Of a stretch of DNA of 64,000 nt, positions 1 to 11,103 are shown in pieces. Location of the stretch: the NCBI GenBank assembly GCA_015039365.1, contig WION01000019.1, positions 62,001 through 126,000 of the forward strand, given 5' to 3'. How positions within the stretch are numbered: the stretch's first letter is position 1; each line of letters opens with the position of its first letter. Under the pieces are notes generated by a model that saw only the letters and a list, made by a program, of their open reading frames with translations, did not search any database and was not told the origin of the DNA. A program made the position numbers and the translations under genes. This DNA comes from Amanita rubescens. Its lineage: Eukaryota > Basidiomycota > Agaricomycetes > Agaricales > Amanitaceae.

Positions 1-885
1 ATTGGGAGGAGCAAAAGATGGCAAAAGTGAATGATAGTGAATGCAAACTACATGGTGGATTTCTTGAGAGCAATGGAAAACAGGTTGACATGAACTTGCA
101 AACTTGAGAGCAAATGTTATTGAATGAAAACCATTGTAACACATGAGCAAAAGTTGTGGTTTTCTCAAGAGTGACTGATTGAGACTGCATAAAGTTAGAA
201 AGTGCTCACAAAATAGTCGAAATCCATAATGAAATTGCTGTCTGGATCTTCATCCTCTTCATCAAGGGTAGCAGCACTCGTCAAGTGGACTCAAGACTTG
301 GTGGTTTTGTTGGATTGACAATGAGATTATCCCACTGAGCATTGCTCAGCATGTGCAATGTCTGGACAAAGATGGTTGCATGCACATCATCTTCCTGGTA
401 CTCATTGTACCCTCCTTCTTCACCTTGACCGTGAGGTCACCATAGTTATCTACTGAAAACTTTTGTTCTTTCTTTGATAACTCTCCTGTTCAAGTGCATG
501 GCCAACCCAAAATAGTTAGTTTTGTGAGTGACTGGTAAACATAACTTCGTACCACTTGCATCACCAGGATTAGAGCATCAACAGGTTTCTTGTTTTCATG
601 ATCATCTTCATATTCTCTGAGCTGCATTAAGTAGCCATTCGCAAAAGTGTCAAGTACAAGGGTACTTTCACCAAGGCCCTATATTCAGAGCATTAGTTGA
701 GAGATGCTTGATGATAACTTCCACTTTACCTGGCTGTCAACACCACTGTTCCAGTCTGCCCATTGATAGGCGTATGTGTTCAGCTAGAAAGACAACTTAG
801 AGGTGGTTCAGACACTTGGTTGTTTGAGTGATGAATGACATTGTGCTGTGCTCAGCAAGGTAATACTACATAATAGACATTAAAA

Positions 886-1595
886 CTATTGTAGAAACAG
901 TTCTTCCTGATGTAATTGATAGATTACACTATTGCATCCCTTCTGCAAGCTCAGCGGTGTGTGCTGCAAGCCTGTTTCTAAATATCCAGAATGCCTGTAG
1001 GGCAACTTGCCATTCTGCAAGGTTTCACATTGTGCTGAAAGCATCACCTGGGTTTTGCTGCACTGGGGTGTATCGAAAAACTTCTGTCTGGACTGTTGGG
1101 AGAAGTCCCATATGCTGTTTGCCAGCTCATGATGGATGTTGATCCTGTAGAAATGTGGGCATAAGCCCTGCATGATGAGCCCATAGAAAAGGATATCATC
1201 TTGATATCCTTGCCAGTCACCTCCTGATGGAGCTGCTGCTGCAATGTTGTGTTGGTAGGCAGCAATTGCCTCAGCACCGATGAGCTGTGGCTCAATTCTA
1301 TCCAGTGCCTGGTTAAGCTTGCTTTCTTCAACAGTGACCAACATCCTCAGATTATTCCCAATATGGCCAGCAACACAGATGTTTGGCCAAGTATGCATAA
1401 TATGGCCACCCATGTTGAGCTGCAGTGCACATAGGGTCCTTCTTGGCCAGTTCCAACTTCCAATCCAGCTTCACTGCCAGCCATGAGATCCAGCAGGTGG
1501 AAAACAAAGTTGTCAACAATGTACTCCTCAGTGGCTGGGAGTAACACTTGGTTAAGAGCAGTGAACATGATTTGAGAACCATTGTCTGCTGCCAA
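886..1595 (-). pseudogene. Broken ORF relic of unknown family, adjacent to hAT-like copy 1
   Basis: Minus-strand reading frames at 1595-1347 and 1413-886 look like successive pieces of one protein (about 250 codons) but lie in different frames, so there is at least one frame break or an intron around 1410. The first piece starts MAADNGSQIMF, the second MGGHIMHTWPN. The hAT-like element at 1609 sits directly upstream, so it probably landed in this relic. I do not recognise the family; in a repeat block a transposon-encoded protein is the likeliest origin, but that is inference. Confidence 0.35.
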
Positions 1596-1608
1596 GGCTC
1601 CAACTGGC

Positions 1609-2755
1609 TAGGCAATGGCACAGATACAGGTAATCTGTACAGATTGCAGATAAGTACCCTTGACAGGACAGATACAGATACTGGTCAGGGGTATCTGTAA
1701 TCTGTGACTATCTGTTAACCTCAAATCTCATGCTAAAAGCATAGAGATCACCCTAACTGCTAACTCTCTTCATATTTCCTAGCTTTGTTAGTAGGGTGTC
1801 TACATATGGCCTGGGTGACCTAAGCCTGGCTGTAGCTGCACAAGTGCATGCATGACAGAAGCATTGTTTTCTTGTTGAAGCTGTTAAGCTGAGGATAGCT
1901 TCTCAAAGATCTGCCAGCTGCACCTCTTCCAGCATTATCAGTTTTCCAAATCTTGAACCAGACTCAGATTCCATGGTTCCACCACCAGAATTTTGCAAAA
2001 GTGTCTTAAGCTATGTATGAATGATACAGTGCATTCCAAGAGAAGTGGTGGTGATCATGCCATAGTACCCCATTCAGAATTCTTGTCCTTCAATAACTGC
2101 TGAGGATGAACCTCAACTTTGTCATCTGGCTCAGTCTCAAGGTTAAAACCATTGATAGTGCTAACCATCTTCTCATCCTTGAGCTATCATGGATGGATGA
2201 CATTCATGTAGGTACTGATACAATTTCTGAATGATGCTCTGTCTTCCTCCAGGATGTTAACAGGATGATTGCCATGTGCAGCAGTTCTGGAGACCCATTG
2301 ACATAAGGGTTGTCATAGGTATTTGAAATAACTAGTACTTTATTATTCTGCCTGAAGGGTATGAAGCAGCAGGCTTTTCAGCTGTGGGCATCTTGTGCTT
2401 TCCCATACCCATAATTGGCTTTCAGTTAAGTCAACACATGCACTTCCAGTATGTTTGAGCTTATGGCCATTGTAAGAGATGAAGATGTAGAAGCAGTGCT
2501 AACACATTTAGATGGTGTGTAGGTTGAGATAGAGTTAACTAAAGACTGTCTGAATACTTAAACTACTGTGACATAGCTTACTACTAGTCTAGGTACAAAC
2601 TTTGTTGAATAGCCAGGCTATAGACCCTTGGGTAATCTGTGGATGTATCTGTGGGTTATCCATGGATTATCTGTGACTGCACAGATACTTACCCTTGAAG
2701 GGACAGATACAGATACACTGGACAGTATCTGTAAAAGTATCTGTGCCATTGCCTA
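1609..2755. mobile_element. Non-autonomous hAT-like DNA transposon, copy 1 (1147 bp)
   Basis: The element begins TAGGCAATGGCACAGATAC and ends with its exact 19-bp inverse. The 8 bases on either side (CAACTGGC left, GAACTGGC right) agree at 7 of 8 positions, as for an 8-bp target-site duplication. Both ends carry clusters of the short motif CAGATAC or its complement, as transposase-binding subterminal repeats do. No ORF of useful length lies inside, so it must be mobilised in trans. An 8-bp duplication and a TAGG...CCTA terminus fit the hAT superfamily (Zisupton/KDZ-type elements also give 8 bp). It is almost identical to the copy at 3250. Confidence 0.85.
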
Positions 2756-3249
2756 GAACTGGCACATTTTGGACATTGTGAAAATTCTCTAGTTCCAAGG
2801 ACAACTGAAAGGAGTAATCAGTTTTTATAACAACATGTTTTGTAACACTTTAACCTACCATTGATGGCCGAGACCTTCTAAAAAAAATAATTAATTAACA
2901 TGCTTTTTGCCAATGTTACTTGCATCTGTTCCTCACAAAAGTTATACATATATCTACAAATTTATATAATAAGATCTAGCTAGTCATATTTAGGGATCAT
3001 AAGTTTTCCAAGCCTCATTCTGGAATCGCTTTGCTCTGAACTGTAGTGGCAAATACATACCAACTTGTGACTTGTGTGGGTGATTGCCATATCACATCAG
3101 CAGCCATTATCAGGGGAGACATGTGGCAAGGCTGTGCATGATGTCCTACTTGATCATCACAGTGCGTAAACTCCCCATCTTTGCCATCCCCAATGACCCA
3201 CTGCATGCAATCAACAACATGCCACGTCACCCAGGCGAGCCCCCCCCCC

Positions 3250-4396
3250 TAGGCAATGGCACAGATACAGGTAATCTGTACAGATTGCAGATAAGTACCC
3301 TTGACAGGACAGATACAGATACTGGTCAGGGGTATCTGTAATCTGTGACTATCTGTTAACCTCAAATCTCATGCTAAAAGCATAGAGATCACCCTAACTG
3401 CTAACTCTCTTCATATTTCCTAGCTTTGTTAGTAGGGTGTCTACATATGGCCTGGGTGACCTAAGCCTGGCTGTAGCTGCACAAGTGCATGCATGACAGA
3501 AGCATTGTTTTCTTGTTGAAGCTGTTAAGCTGAGGATAGCTTCTCAAAGATCTGCCAGCTGCACCTCTTCCAGCATTATCAGTTTTCCAAATCTTGAACC
3601 AGACTCAGATTCCATGGTTCCACCACCAGAATTTTGCAAAAGTGTCTTAAGCTATGTATGAATGATACAGTGCATTCCAAGAGAAGTGGTGGTGATCATG
3701 CCATAGTACCCCATTCAGAATTCTTGTCCTTCAATAACTGCTGAGGATGAACCTCAACTTTGTCATCTGGCTCAGTCTCAAGGTTAAAACCATTGATAGT
3801 GCTAACCATCTTCTCATCCTTGAGCTATCATGGATGGATGACATTCATGTAGGTACTGATACAATTTCTGAATGATGCTCTGTCTTCCTCCAGGATGTTA
3901 ACAGGATGGTTGCCATGTGCAGCAGTTCTGGAGACCCATTGACATAAGGGTTGTCATAGGTATTTGAAATAACTAGTACTTTATTATTCTGCCTGAAGGG
4001 TATGAAGCAGCAGGCTTTTCAGCTGTGGGCATCTTGTGCTTTCCCATACCCATAATTGGCTTTCAGTTAAGTCAACACATGCACTTCCAGTATGTTTGAG
4101 CTTATGGCCATTGTAAGAGATGAAGATGTAGAAGCAGTGCTAACACATTTAGATGGTGTGTAGGTTGAGATAGAGTTAACTAAAGACTGTCTGAATACTT
4201 AAACTACTGTGACATAGCTTACTACTAGTCTAGGTACAAACTTTGTTGAATAGCCAGGCTATAGACCCTTGGGTAATCTGTGGATGTATCTGTGGGTTAT
4301 CCATGGATTATCTGTGACTGCACAGATACTTACCCTTGAAGGGACAGATACAGATACACTGGACAGTATCTGTAAAAGTATCTGTGCCATTGCCTA
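3250..4396. mobile_element. Non-autonomous hAT-like DNA transposon, copy 2 (1147 bp)
   Basis: Same length, terminal inverted repeats and internal sequence as the copy at 1609; the only difference I noticed is A2268 versus G3909. It is flanked on both sides by eight C residues (3242-3249 and 4397-4404), a perfect 8-bp target duplication. Removing the element rejoins a C-run inside an ORF-like stretch (roughly 3084-4440). The near identity of the two copies implies recent transposition, or one copy arising by local jump. Confidence 0.87.
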
Positions 4397-5130
4397 CCCC
4401 CCCCTGCCACCCATTCTGGTTCCAATCACTAACTAGCACCTCCAATGGCCCCCTATGCACCTCCCATCACCCTGTCTCTAACGGCTCACCACATGCACTT
4501 GCCATGTCATGTCGGACAAATAGGTATGCCCCCTGCCACCCATTCTGGTCCCAACCCAACAAGGTTGTTCTCCACCAAGCTCCATAGCTGCTGCCAGTTA
4601 AAGCCCTCCAACCAGATGGACATTGAGCTTGACCAAATGGCAAAGGCTGCTGAACAAAAGGGTGTGCTACCTGGAGTCCAGGTGATGAGAGAGTGACACA
4701 TCAGATACCATTTTGGTGCAGCAGAGCTCTTTGTGACCAGTCCAGCAAGTCATGCCAGTAATACCTGATGTGGATGAGGTGATTTCAACCTCACTATCAG
4801 GGACTCTTCTCATGCTGTTACCACCACCACCACCACCACCACCACCACCCTATGGCCCCTACCCAACCAGCACTCGTCTAACAGCACCTTGACTCTACAA
4901 AGATGCCCCCTAATAAGGGCACCCAAAGGCCCTGAATGAGGGTCAAGTTGTCAACTATAGCCCCATCACTGATAATTTCACCTGGCACTCCTACACCTTG
5001 AAGCAGACAGGGTTCTGCAGGGACTAGAGATAAATCCTGACTTTAGCAACCAGCCCCTCAAGGCCTTCTTTAGCCAGCCAGGAAGCACATTGGTCATGGC
5101 CAGTCACCTCTGTTTAATGGGATCTAGCCC
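4397..5130. other. Unassigned CpG-poor sequence
   Basis: Contains short open frames on the plus strand (for example 4445-4696) with no recognisable domain and a phrase resembling CCCCTGCCACCCATTCTGG that occurs at both 4402 and 4530. I see no gene here. Confidence 0.5.
4821..4850. repeat. (CCA)n microsatellite
   Basis: About ten uninterrupted CCA/CAC units. Simple sequence repeat; no coding frame can be defended across it. Confidence 0.9.
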
Positions 5131-5537
5131 AGGGCCAACTTGGCAAATAAAGTAAAAAATGAGATCAGCAACAATACTTAGCTTACTTAGAGAGATGGAG
5201 GTGGCACTCACCTGGTGGACATCCCAAATATATAACCCATTTACATACACTCATTTACTGAGCTTTGATATATAGAGTATATTATGGGGTGCCCATTCAG
5301 TCTGCTAATGGGGCTGGTGATGCTCGGCAACACTAAGTGAGGTGACCAGCCTTAATACATGATGTACTGCTAGCTGCAGCAATGCTGGTATCAGCTATGT
5401 ACCTGAGCTGGGCTTTGCTGTCAGGGTTGCATGAGGCTCTCTGGGATGTCCACCAGGTGAGTGCCACCTCCATCTCTCTAAGTAAGCTAAGTATTGTTGC
5501 AGATCTCATTTTTTACTTTATTTGCCAAGCTGACCCT
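5131..5537. repeat. Fold-back inverted repeat A, ~96-bp arms
   Basis: Positions 5131-5226 and 5442-5537 are reverse complements with only a few mismatches, separated by about 215 bp. The innermost arm bases read ATCCCA at 5221 and TGGGAT at 5442. Beyond the arms, CTAGCCCAGGG near 5124 has its complement near 6490, so A may be nested with repeat B inside one larger fold-back element. Confidence 0.75.
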
Positions 5538-5557
5538 GTACTATGTGCTGCAAAATT

Positions 5558-6472
5558 GGACAAAACCCATTCCATAATTTCCATTGCCAAAAATGGCAAT
5601 GAAACATGATGATCATTGATGATCATCCACAATCATGACATATCACCATAAATCATCATGAATCATCATAAATGGGAGTGATTCATGATGATCCCTCATG
5701 ATTGCCTTCCCCCTTTGACTTGGGCTCTCATGAACAATCATGAACCATTCATGGTCCATGATGATCTTTGATATGGATTAAAATTTAGCTAGTGATCATC
5801 TGTGGTCAATGATGTTCATTTCCAAAGTTCTTGATGATCCATGAAGAATTGCCACAGTCATACAGCAATGGCCTGAAATTATGCTACTACATGATCATTG
5901 ATGATCACTAATGATTATTCATGATCCTGGATGAATGTGACAAGTCAGCTAAATTTTAATCCATATCAAAGATCATCATGGACCATGAATGGTTTATGAT
6001 TGTTCATGAGAGCCCAAGTCAAAGGGGGGAAAGCAGTCATGAGGGATCATCATGAATCACTCCCATTCATGATGATTCATGATGATTGTGGATGATAAGA
6101 TCATTGCTAATGTTTTTTTATGATCCTGGATGAATGTGACAAGTCAGATTTTTTCCAGTTTGGGAGAGTGAAACATGTCATGGCAATGCTAAGATCATGG
6201 ATGATCACAGGTGAACCACTGGTGATCATGTCATCATGAATAAGTTATGATGAACCATGACTGGTTAAAATTGCACAGCAATTGCTTTTAATGAGCATTC
6301 ACCATTGTTCTACACCATCAACAACAAGTAAAGTAACAAGATATGGCAAAATCTGATAACTGATATTCACAACAATTCATTAAGGATCATCACAATTCTT
6401 CATGGATAATCAAGAATGGAAATAAACACCAGTGACCAACTGATGATCACTGAAGATCACTGGGTTTTGTCC
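5558..6472. repeat. Fold-back inverted repeat B, rich in GATCATGATGATC motifs
   Basis: Outer ends are GGACAAAACCCA (5558) and its complement TGGGTTTTGTCC (6461). Inside, 5621-5790 and 5947-6096 are ~95% identical inverted arms apart from a small insertion in the left arm. The stretch GATCCTGGATGAATGTGACA occurs twice in direct orientation (about 5925 and 6122). The whole unit is built from overlapping ATCATGAT-type palindromes and could fold into a large hairpin. Probably a non-autonomous fold-back or MITE-like element. Confidence 0.7.
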
Positions 6473-6845
6473 AGTTTGGAGGAGCAAAGACCCTGGGCTA
6501 GACCCAGTTTGAATACATGGAGGGTGGTGAAAGGGTCATAGGGTTACTGGTGCTGGCAGGTGGGCAGTAGTAGTGGGCAGGCAGGGTGGGCAGACAGGCT
6601 GGGCACTCATTGGCATGATAGGGGCCAGGAGCACATCAGCAATCTTGGGTTTTGCTATGGAGCATTACATAACATTCCATAGTGTTGTAATGCTCGTAAC
6701 ATGGGTCTATTATTTCATAATGCTCTGTAATGTTGATCATCTTCCCTGTAATGTTCCATAGCACTCCATAACATACTAGTCCACAACTGGTCAATCCATA
6801 AAATATATCCACCACCACTACTTATTCCTCCCTTTTCAGTAATGT

Positions 6846-7009
6846 TCATATTTGTATATTTGTATATTTGTATAGAATCAGTTCAAGTACCAGTACACAT
6901 GATTTGATTGGCTAAGAAATATTTGCACTCTGACAGAATTGAACCCTCAGCCTCACACAGTCACACATGCTAAGCTATGCTATCTATGATATAACCACTA
7001 CACTATAAT
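6846..7009 (-). mobile_element. tRNA-derived SINE-like unit
   Basis: On the minus strand a perfect pol III A box, TAGTGTAGTGG (7005-6995), is followed by a B box, GGTTCAATTCT (6945-6935), which differs from the consensus GGTTCGANTCC mainly by loss of its CpG. A 3' part follows that ends in tandem ATACAAATAT units (6877-6846). A tRNA-like head with an unrelated body and a short-repeat tail is SINE architecture. The spacing of the boxes (~50 bp) is longer than in a functional tRNA and I could not fold a cloverleaf, so it is not an ordinary tRNA gene. Confidence 0.6.
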
Positions 7010-7040
7010 TGCATTTCTAGTGTGCTCACAACTTACTACT

Positions 7041-7965
7041 TAGGTACCTCCCTGCCCCTCATCTGCCTGCCCCTCATATCCTCCCTGCCTCCCTACCCCT
7101 CATCCCCTCCCTGCCCCTCATCCCCTCCCTGCCTCTCTGCCCCTCATCTGCCTCCCTGCCCCTCAACCCCTCCCTGCCTCTCTGCCCCTCATCTGCCTCC
7201 CTGCCCCTCATCCCCTCCCTCCCTCCCTACCCCTCATCCCCTCCCTGCCTCTCTGCCCCTCATCTGCCTCCCTGCCCCTCATCCCCTCCCTACCCCTCAT
7301 CCCCTCCCTGCCTCTCTGCCCCTCATCTGCCTCCCTGCCCCTCATCCCCTCCCTGCCTCCCTACCCCTCATCCCCTCCCTGCCTCTCTGCCCCTCATCTG
7401 CCTCCCTGCCCCTCATCCCCTCCCTGCCTCCCTACCCCTCATCCCCTCCCTGCCTCTCTGCCCCTCATCTGCCCCCTGCCCCTCATCCCCTACCTCCCTC
7501 CCTGCCCCTCATCCCCTAGTGCCTCCCTCCCTGCCCCTCATCCCCTAGTGCCTCCCTCCCTGCCCCTCATCTCCTGCCTCCCTACCCCTCATCCCCTCCC
7601 TGCCTCCCTACCCCTCATCTCCTCCCTGCCTCTCTGCCCCCCATCTGCCCCTCATCCCCTCCCTGCATCCCTGCACCTCATCCCCTCCCTGCATCCCTAC
7701 CCCTCATCCCCTGCCTGCCTGCCTACCCCCTGCCTCCCTACTACCCCCCTCATCGGACATCCCCTGCCTACCTGCCTACCCCCTGCCTCCCTACTACCCC
7801 CCTCATCCCCTCCCTGCCTCCCTGCCTCTCTACCCCCCTCATCCCTAGTACCCCCTCATCCTCTCCCTGTTCCCCTCATCCCCTCACCCCCTCATTTCCC
7901 ACTCCCTGCTCCCCTCATCCCATCCCTGCTTCCATCTCCCCTCATCCCTGCTCTCTCTCCCACCA
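7041..7965. repeat. Pyrimidine-rich minisatellite
   Basis: About 0.9 kb of degenerate tandem units built from CTCCCTGCCCCTCATC and variants such as CTGCCTCTCTGCCCCTCATC. The strand asymmetry is extreme: almost pure C/T with regular G and A. It starts directly behind the SINE-like unit. The proline/serine/leucine ORFs that run through it are satellite translation, not genes. Confidence 0.9.
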
Positions 7966-8048
7966 TATTCTGTATTTTTTATGGGAACAGAGTGCAACTA
8001 CTAAGTAGTGTTACAGAGCACTCCAGAAAGTACCCAGAATTATGAAGC

Positions 8049-8165
8049 ATTACAAACAATTACAAAACAGCAGACATATTACAGCACATTACAAACAATT
8101 ACAAAACAGCAGATATATTACAACATATTACAAACAATTACAAAAAACTGGACTTATTACAACCA
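8049..8165. repeat. 39-bp tandem repeat, three units
   Basis: Three consecutive copies of a unit beginning CATTACAAACAATTACAAAA, the third more diverged. Marks the right side of the CpG-poor block. Confidence 0.8.
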
Positions 8166-8290
8166 AAAACAGGGTTTACTGATGCAGGCAGTACTAGTAT
8201 AGTCTATACTACTAGGCCAGTGTAGGCCAGTGTGGAGTCACAGGCAGTAGGTAAGAATCTAGGATATTGCTCATAGAGCTAGATTAGATT

Positions 8291-8892
8291 ATGGCATGCC
8301 GCACGCTGAGAGAGAAAGAAATGGAGCCCTAGCCCAACACGCACATCGAAATTTCGACGCGGCGGTGTCATGTGAGCTTGCCAAATAAGGCCAAACGATT
8401 ACGTGTCGTACCCGGTGACGCACCGATACAAGGTATCCGACCGTCACGCCGAACGGCATTGTCAAACTTTCATGGTGAATGAACATACGTGACATCAATC
8501 GTGCGAGCTGCTTCTGATAGAGTAATGACCTTACTGAGATGCCCTAGGTGCATTCTCCATTATGTACACAGTCGACTTCCTGATCAAGTTCCGAACTACT
8601 GTCAATTCATGTGTCATGATTGTTCAAGATTAAGCTAATACTATCCGAGACTACAAAATTATCTAGAAATGCATGATACGTAACATTGCAGACTCGCGAA
8701 TGCGACATTTGACCCCAAAGCATACACCCTTGGTGCGACCTAAATAGATAACCAATCCAAAAAAAAAACCGCTGGGATCAATAATGAAATGAGTATAATA
8801 GACAACAGAACCCAATCAGAGAAGAAAAGAGTTATATGAGATAACAGTTTTTTGGGGGGTGAAACGTATTTGGTCGTGATGAACGCCGCGCT
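8291..8892. other. Intergenic sequence 3' of the carboxylesterase
   Basis: CpG content jumps to normal here. No coding frame or structured element that I can support. Confidence 0.6.
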
Positions 8893-11103
8893 TCAAACGG
8901 ACGGGCCCCTACTGAGCTCGACACCAATTTTGTGCACAAGGGGCGCGCCGAGGGGCTCGAGTGCCTCTCGCCACAGATGACTCCGGCGACGACCCTCAAA
9001 GATGGACATGGACCTTTCGCCCGTCTCACCCTCCGGACCAAAGACAAACACCTTGTCTTCTTTCCAGGGAGACTCCCCGTTAGCAAATGCAATCCATCTT
9101 TCCTGAATCGCATCGCGCACGCGAGAGTAGGACCATTCATCCACTATGGGGCGCATCCACTCAAAGTCCTCCTCGGTCCGCGGAGTAGAGATAGACTCGT
9201 CCGAATCCGAATCATGAAAGAAGAGAGAGTCCTCGTCTAAGTCTTCCTCAAGGTAGCTATTCAACGTGCGTGGGCGTGGGTGTCTGCCGCGATCCAGGGG
9301 AGTGGGCATAAAGTTAGACTTGAATAGCACCTGGGGCGTAGTAGCGGCGGTAGGAGTTGGGGTTGTGCTTATCTTTGGCAGGTCATCTTCAACTACCTTG
9401 ATTGACATCGGTTCATTGTCGCTTATCTCCAGAGGGACGTTATCAAACAAGTACACGATATCAGCCGCGTGGTGCGGAACGCCTCGGGATGGAGTTTCCT
9501 GATCGAACACATAACGGTAGACATCGTGGCCCTCGCGCTCACGCTTTGCGAGTTGAGCGATATGTTGCGTTGGCCAGGCAACTCGAGCATCGTTGATGAG
9601 GTCCAGAACATGATCGACAATCTCGTCATCGGATGTATACGAAGTGATATCGTAAGCACGCATTAGGCTGTTCGATTTGTTGAGCGATTGGCATACGGCG
9701 CGTAACCTGCGGACGACGGCGCCTGATGACCAAAGAGAGGCTTGTATGGACCAGAGATGCGAGTCACAAGAGCAGTCGCCAATGATAAGTGGCTGTAGTT
9801 GCGCAAGAGGGCCTGGCGTCGTGGATGCTGCTGAGCGAGATCGTGATCTGACCTCGCGAGACCTTGAAGAAAGGCGCGACTTACTGCGTACAGTCCGCGC
9901 CGATAGTGGAGACTTGACATGTTGGGCTTTTCTGTCGCCAAAGTATTCTTGCCATCCTTGCCGGAAGAACGAACCGTCATCAACTGCACGATATGCTAGA
10001 CCCGCACGAACGAGCTTCTCAGGCTCCATTGATTGGAGCTCCTTGATTGATGATATACGCAACGCAGCCATGATTCGCGTGAGATGCCAACCAGCGGCTG
10101 AAACATCCGGCGTGACGCATTCAAAAATAGCGCTTTGAACAGCTGCGCGTTGGAAGAGTGGCTGGGTTTCATTATCCTTGGATAGGAGGTGGCATAGTAT
10201 ATCGGCACCTCCCGTAGAGGCTCCGAAGAGGGTGATATTATTGGGATCGCCACCGAAGCCATCAATGTACTGATGAAGCCACTCCATGGCTTTTCTTTGG
10301 TCTCGCAGGCCTAACACAAATGAATGGAGCGTCCGAGATTAGATGAGAACAAACGTACCATAATTACCAATACCCTCATCTCCTGTAGCCTTGTCGTCAC
10401 GGAGAAGACTACTTGCAGCGAAACCAAATAGGCCAATCCGGAAACTAGCGAATTTCAACATCAGACTATTGGTATCTCGTGACCGATTTTTCTACGCACT
10501 TTATCGCAACCAGTATCACTGGTTTCTTGGTCATCATGCTTTTGCGTACCAAGGCACCCCCGTCGTAGATCCAGTGGGACCCGTAACCCCTGTCTCCACC
10601 TCTGTAGCGCAACGGTTAGACGCGTAAACTATGATTCAACCGTTAATGTGACCTACCCATGAATCCAAAGCATGACGGGGAGGCGTGACTGGGGCGTAAG
10701 ACCAGCGGGACATGTGATGGTCAGATTCAGGCACTCAAATTCGTCGTGCACGAAACATTCTCTTCGAAATGAGTCAGCTGGAAGGCCCAGCATAGCCTCC
10801 TCTACGCTTCTGCTACTCCGAACCTGGGGACATATAGGTCTGCATGTCGTGTGAAGAGGGTGGGAATGAGAATGAGCAAGGGACGAACCCGTGTTTTGTA
10901 GCATCGGTTATCATCGGGTATTTGGCCCAGAGCCTTGAGTGACGAAAACGCCCAGGAACAGAGGCATATTTTATGCCGCGGTACTGGTGTATCTGTGTCT
11001 CTGGTGACGATAAGGGATGCTCGAGACCAACGAAGGTGGTTTCAAGACTGGAATGACTGATTTTTGGCATAGGGTCAAAGTGATTTCTGACAGCTACAGG
11101 CAT
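8893..11103 (-). CDS. Type-B carboxylesterase / lipase (alpha/beta hydrolase, 667 aa)
   Basis: Hydrolyses carboxylic esters; the substrate cannot be told from sequence. Exons 11103-10889, 10839-10657, 10601-10500, 10444-10359 and 10310-8893 join in phase. The family landmarks follow in order: RGIKYA near the N-terminus, the oxyanion-hole motif HGGG ending exon 2, IYDGGALV, the FGFAAS segment, the nucleophile in GASTGG (about Ser227), and the catalytic histidine in GVPHHAADIVY. The nucleophile elbow reads GASTG where most relatives have GESAG. An unusual polar insert rich in Pro, Asp, Glu and Ser (after LPKISTTPTP) lengthens the C-terminal part, and an Arg/Ser-rich stretch follows the nucleophile domain. 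No signal peptide is seen from the chosen start (MPVAVRNH), so it is probably intracellular; an in-frame ATG 35 codons upstream is possible. Confidence 0.85.

Larger units (their letters stand above)
1..8290. other. CpG-poor, repeat-rich block with no intact gene
   Basis: By eye this stretch has only a scattering of CG dinucleotides, while the DNA right of about 8290 is rich in them. It contains transposon copies, fold-back repeats, a SINE-like unit and satellites, and no ORF that I can assign to a host gene. In Agaricomycetes such composition is the usual result of CpG methylation and deamination in repeats. Positions 1-885 show nothing further that I can name. Confidence 0.75.

Noticed and set aside
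6931..7009. Ordinary tRNA gene
   Set aside because: A and B boxes are present, but the spacing is too long and no acceptor stem pairs.
7041..7965. CRISPR-like repeat array
   Set aside because: Units are contiguous and degenerate with no unique spacers, and the organism is a eukaryote.
7022..8045. Long Pro/Ser/Leu-rich ORFs
   Set aside because: They are translations of a CT minisatellite; any frame of such a repeat stays open.
8932..10138. Plus-strand ORFs of 60-150 codons across the carboxylesterase
   Set aside because: Shadows of the minus-strand coding exons.
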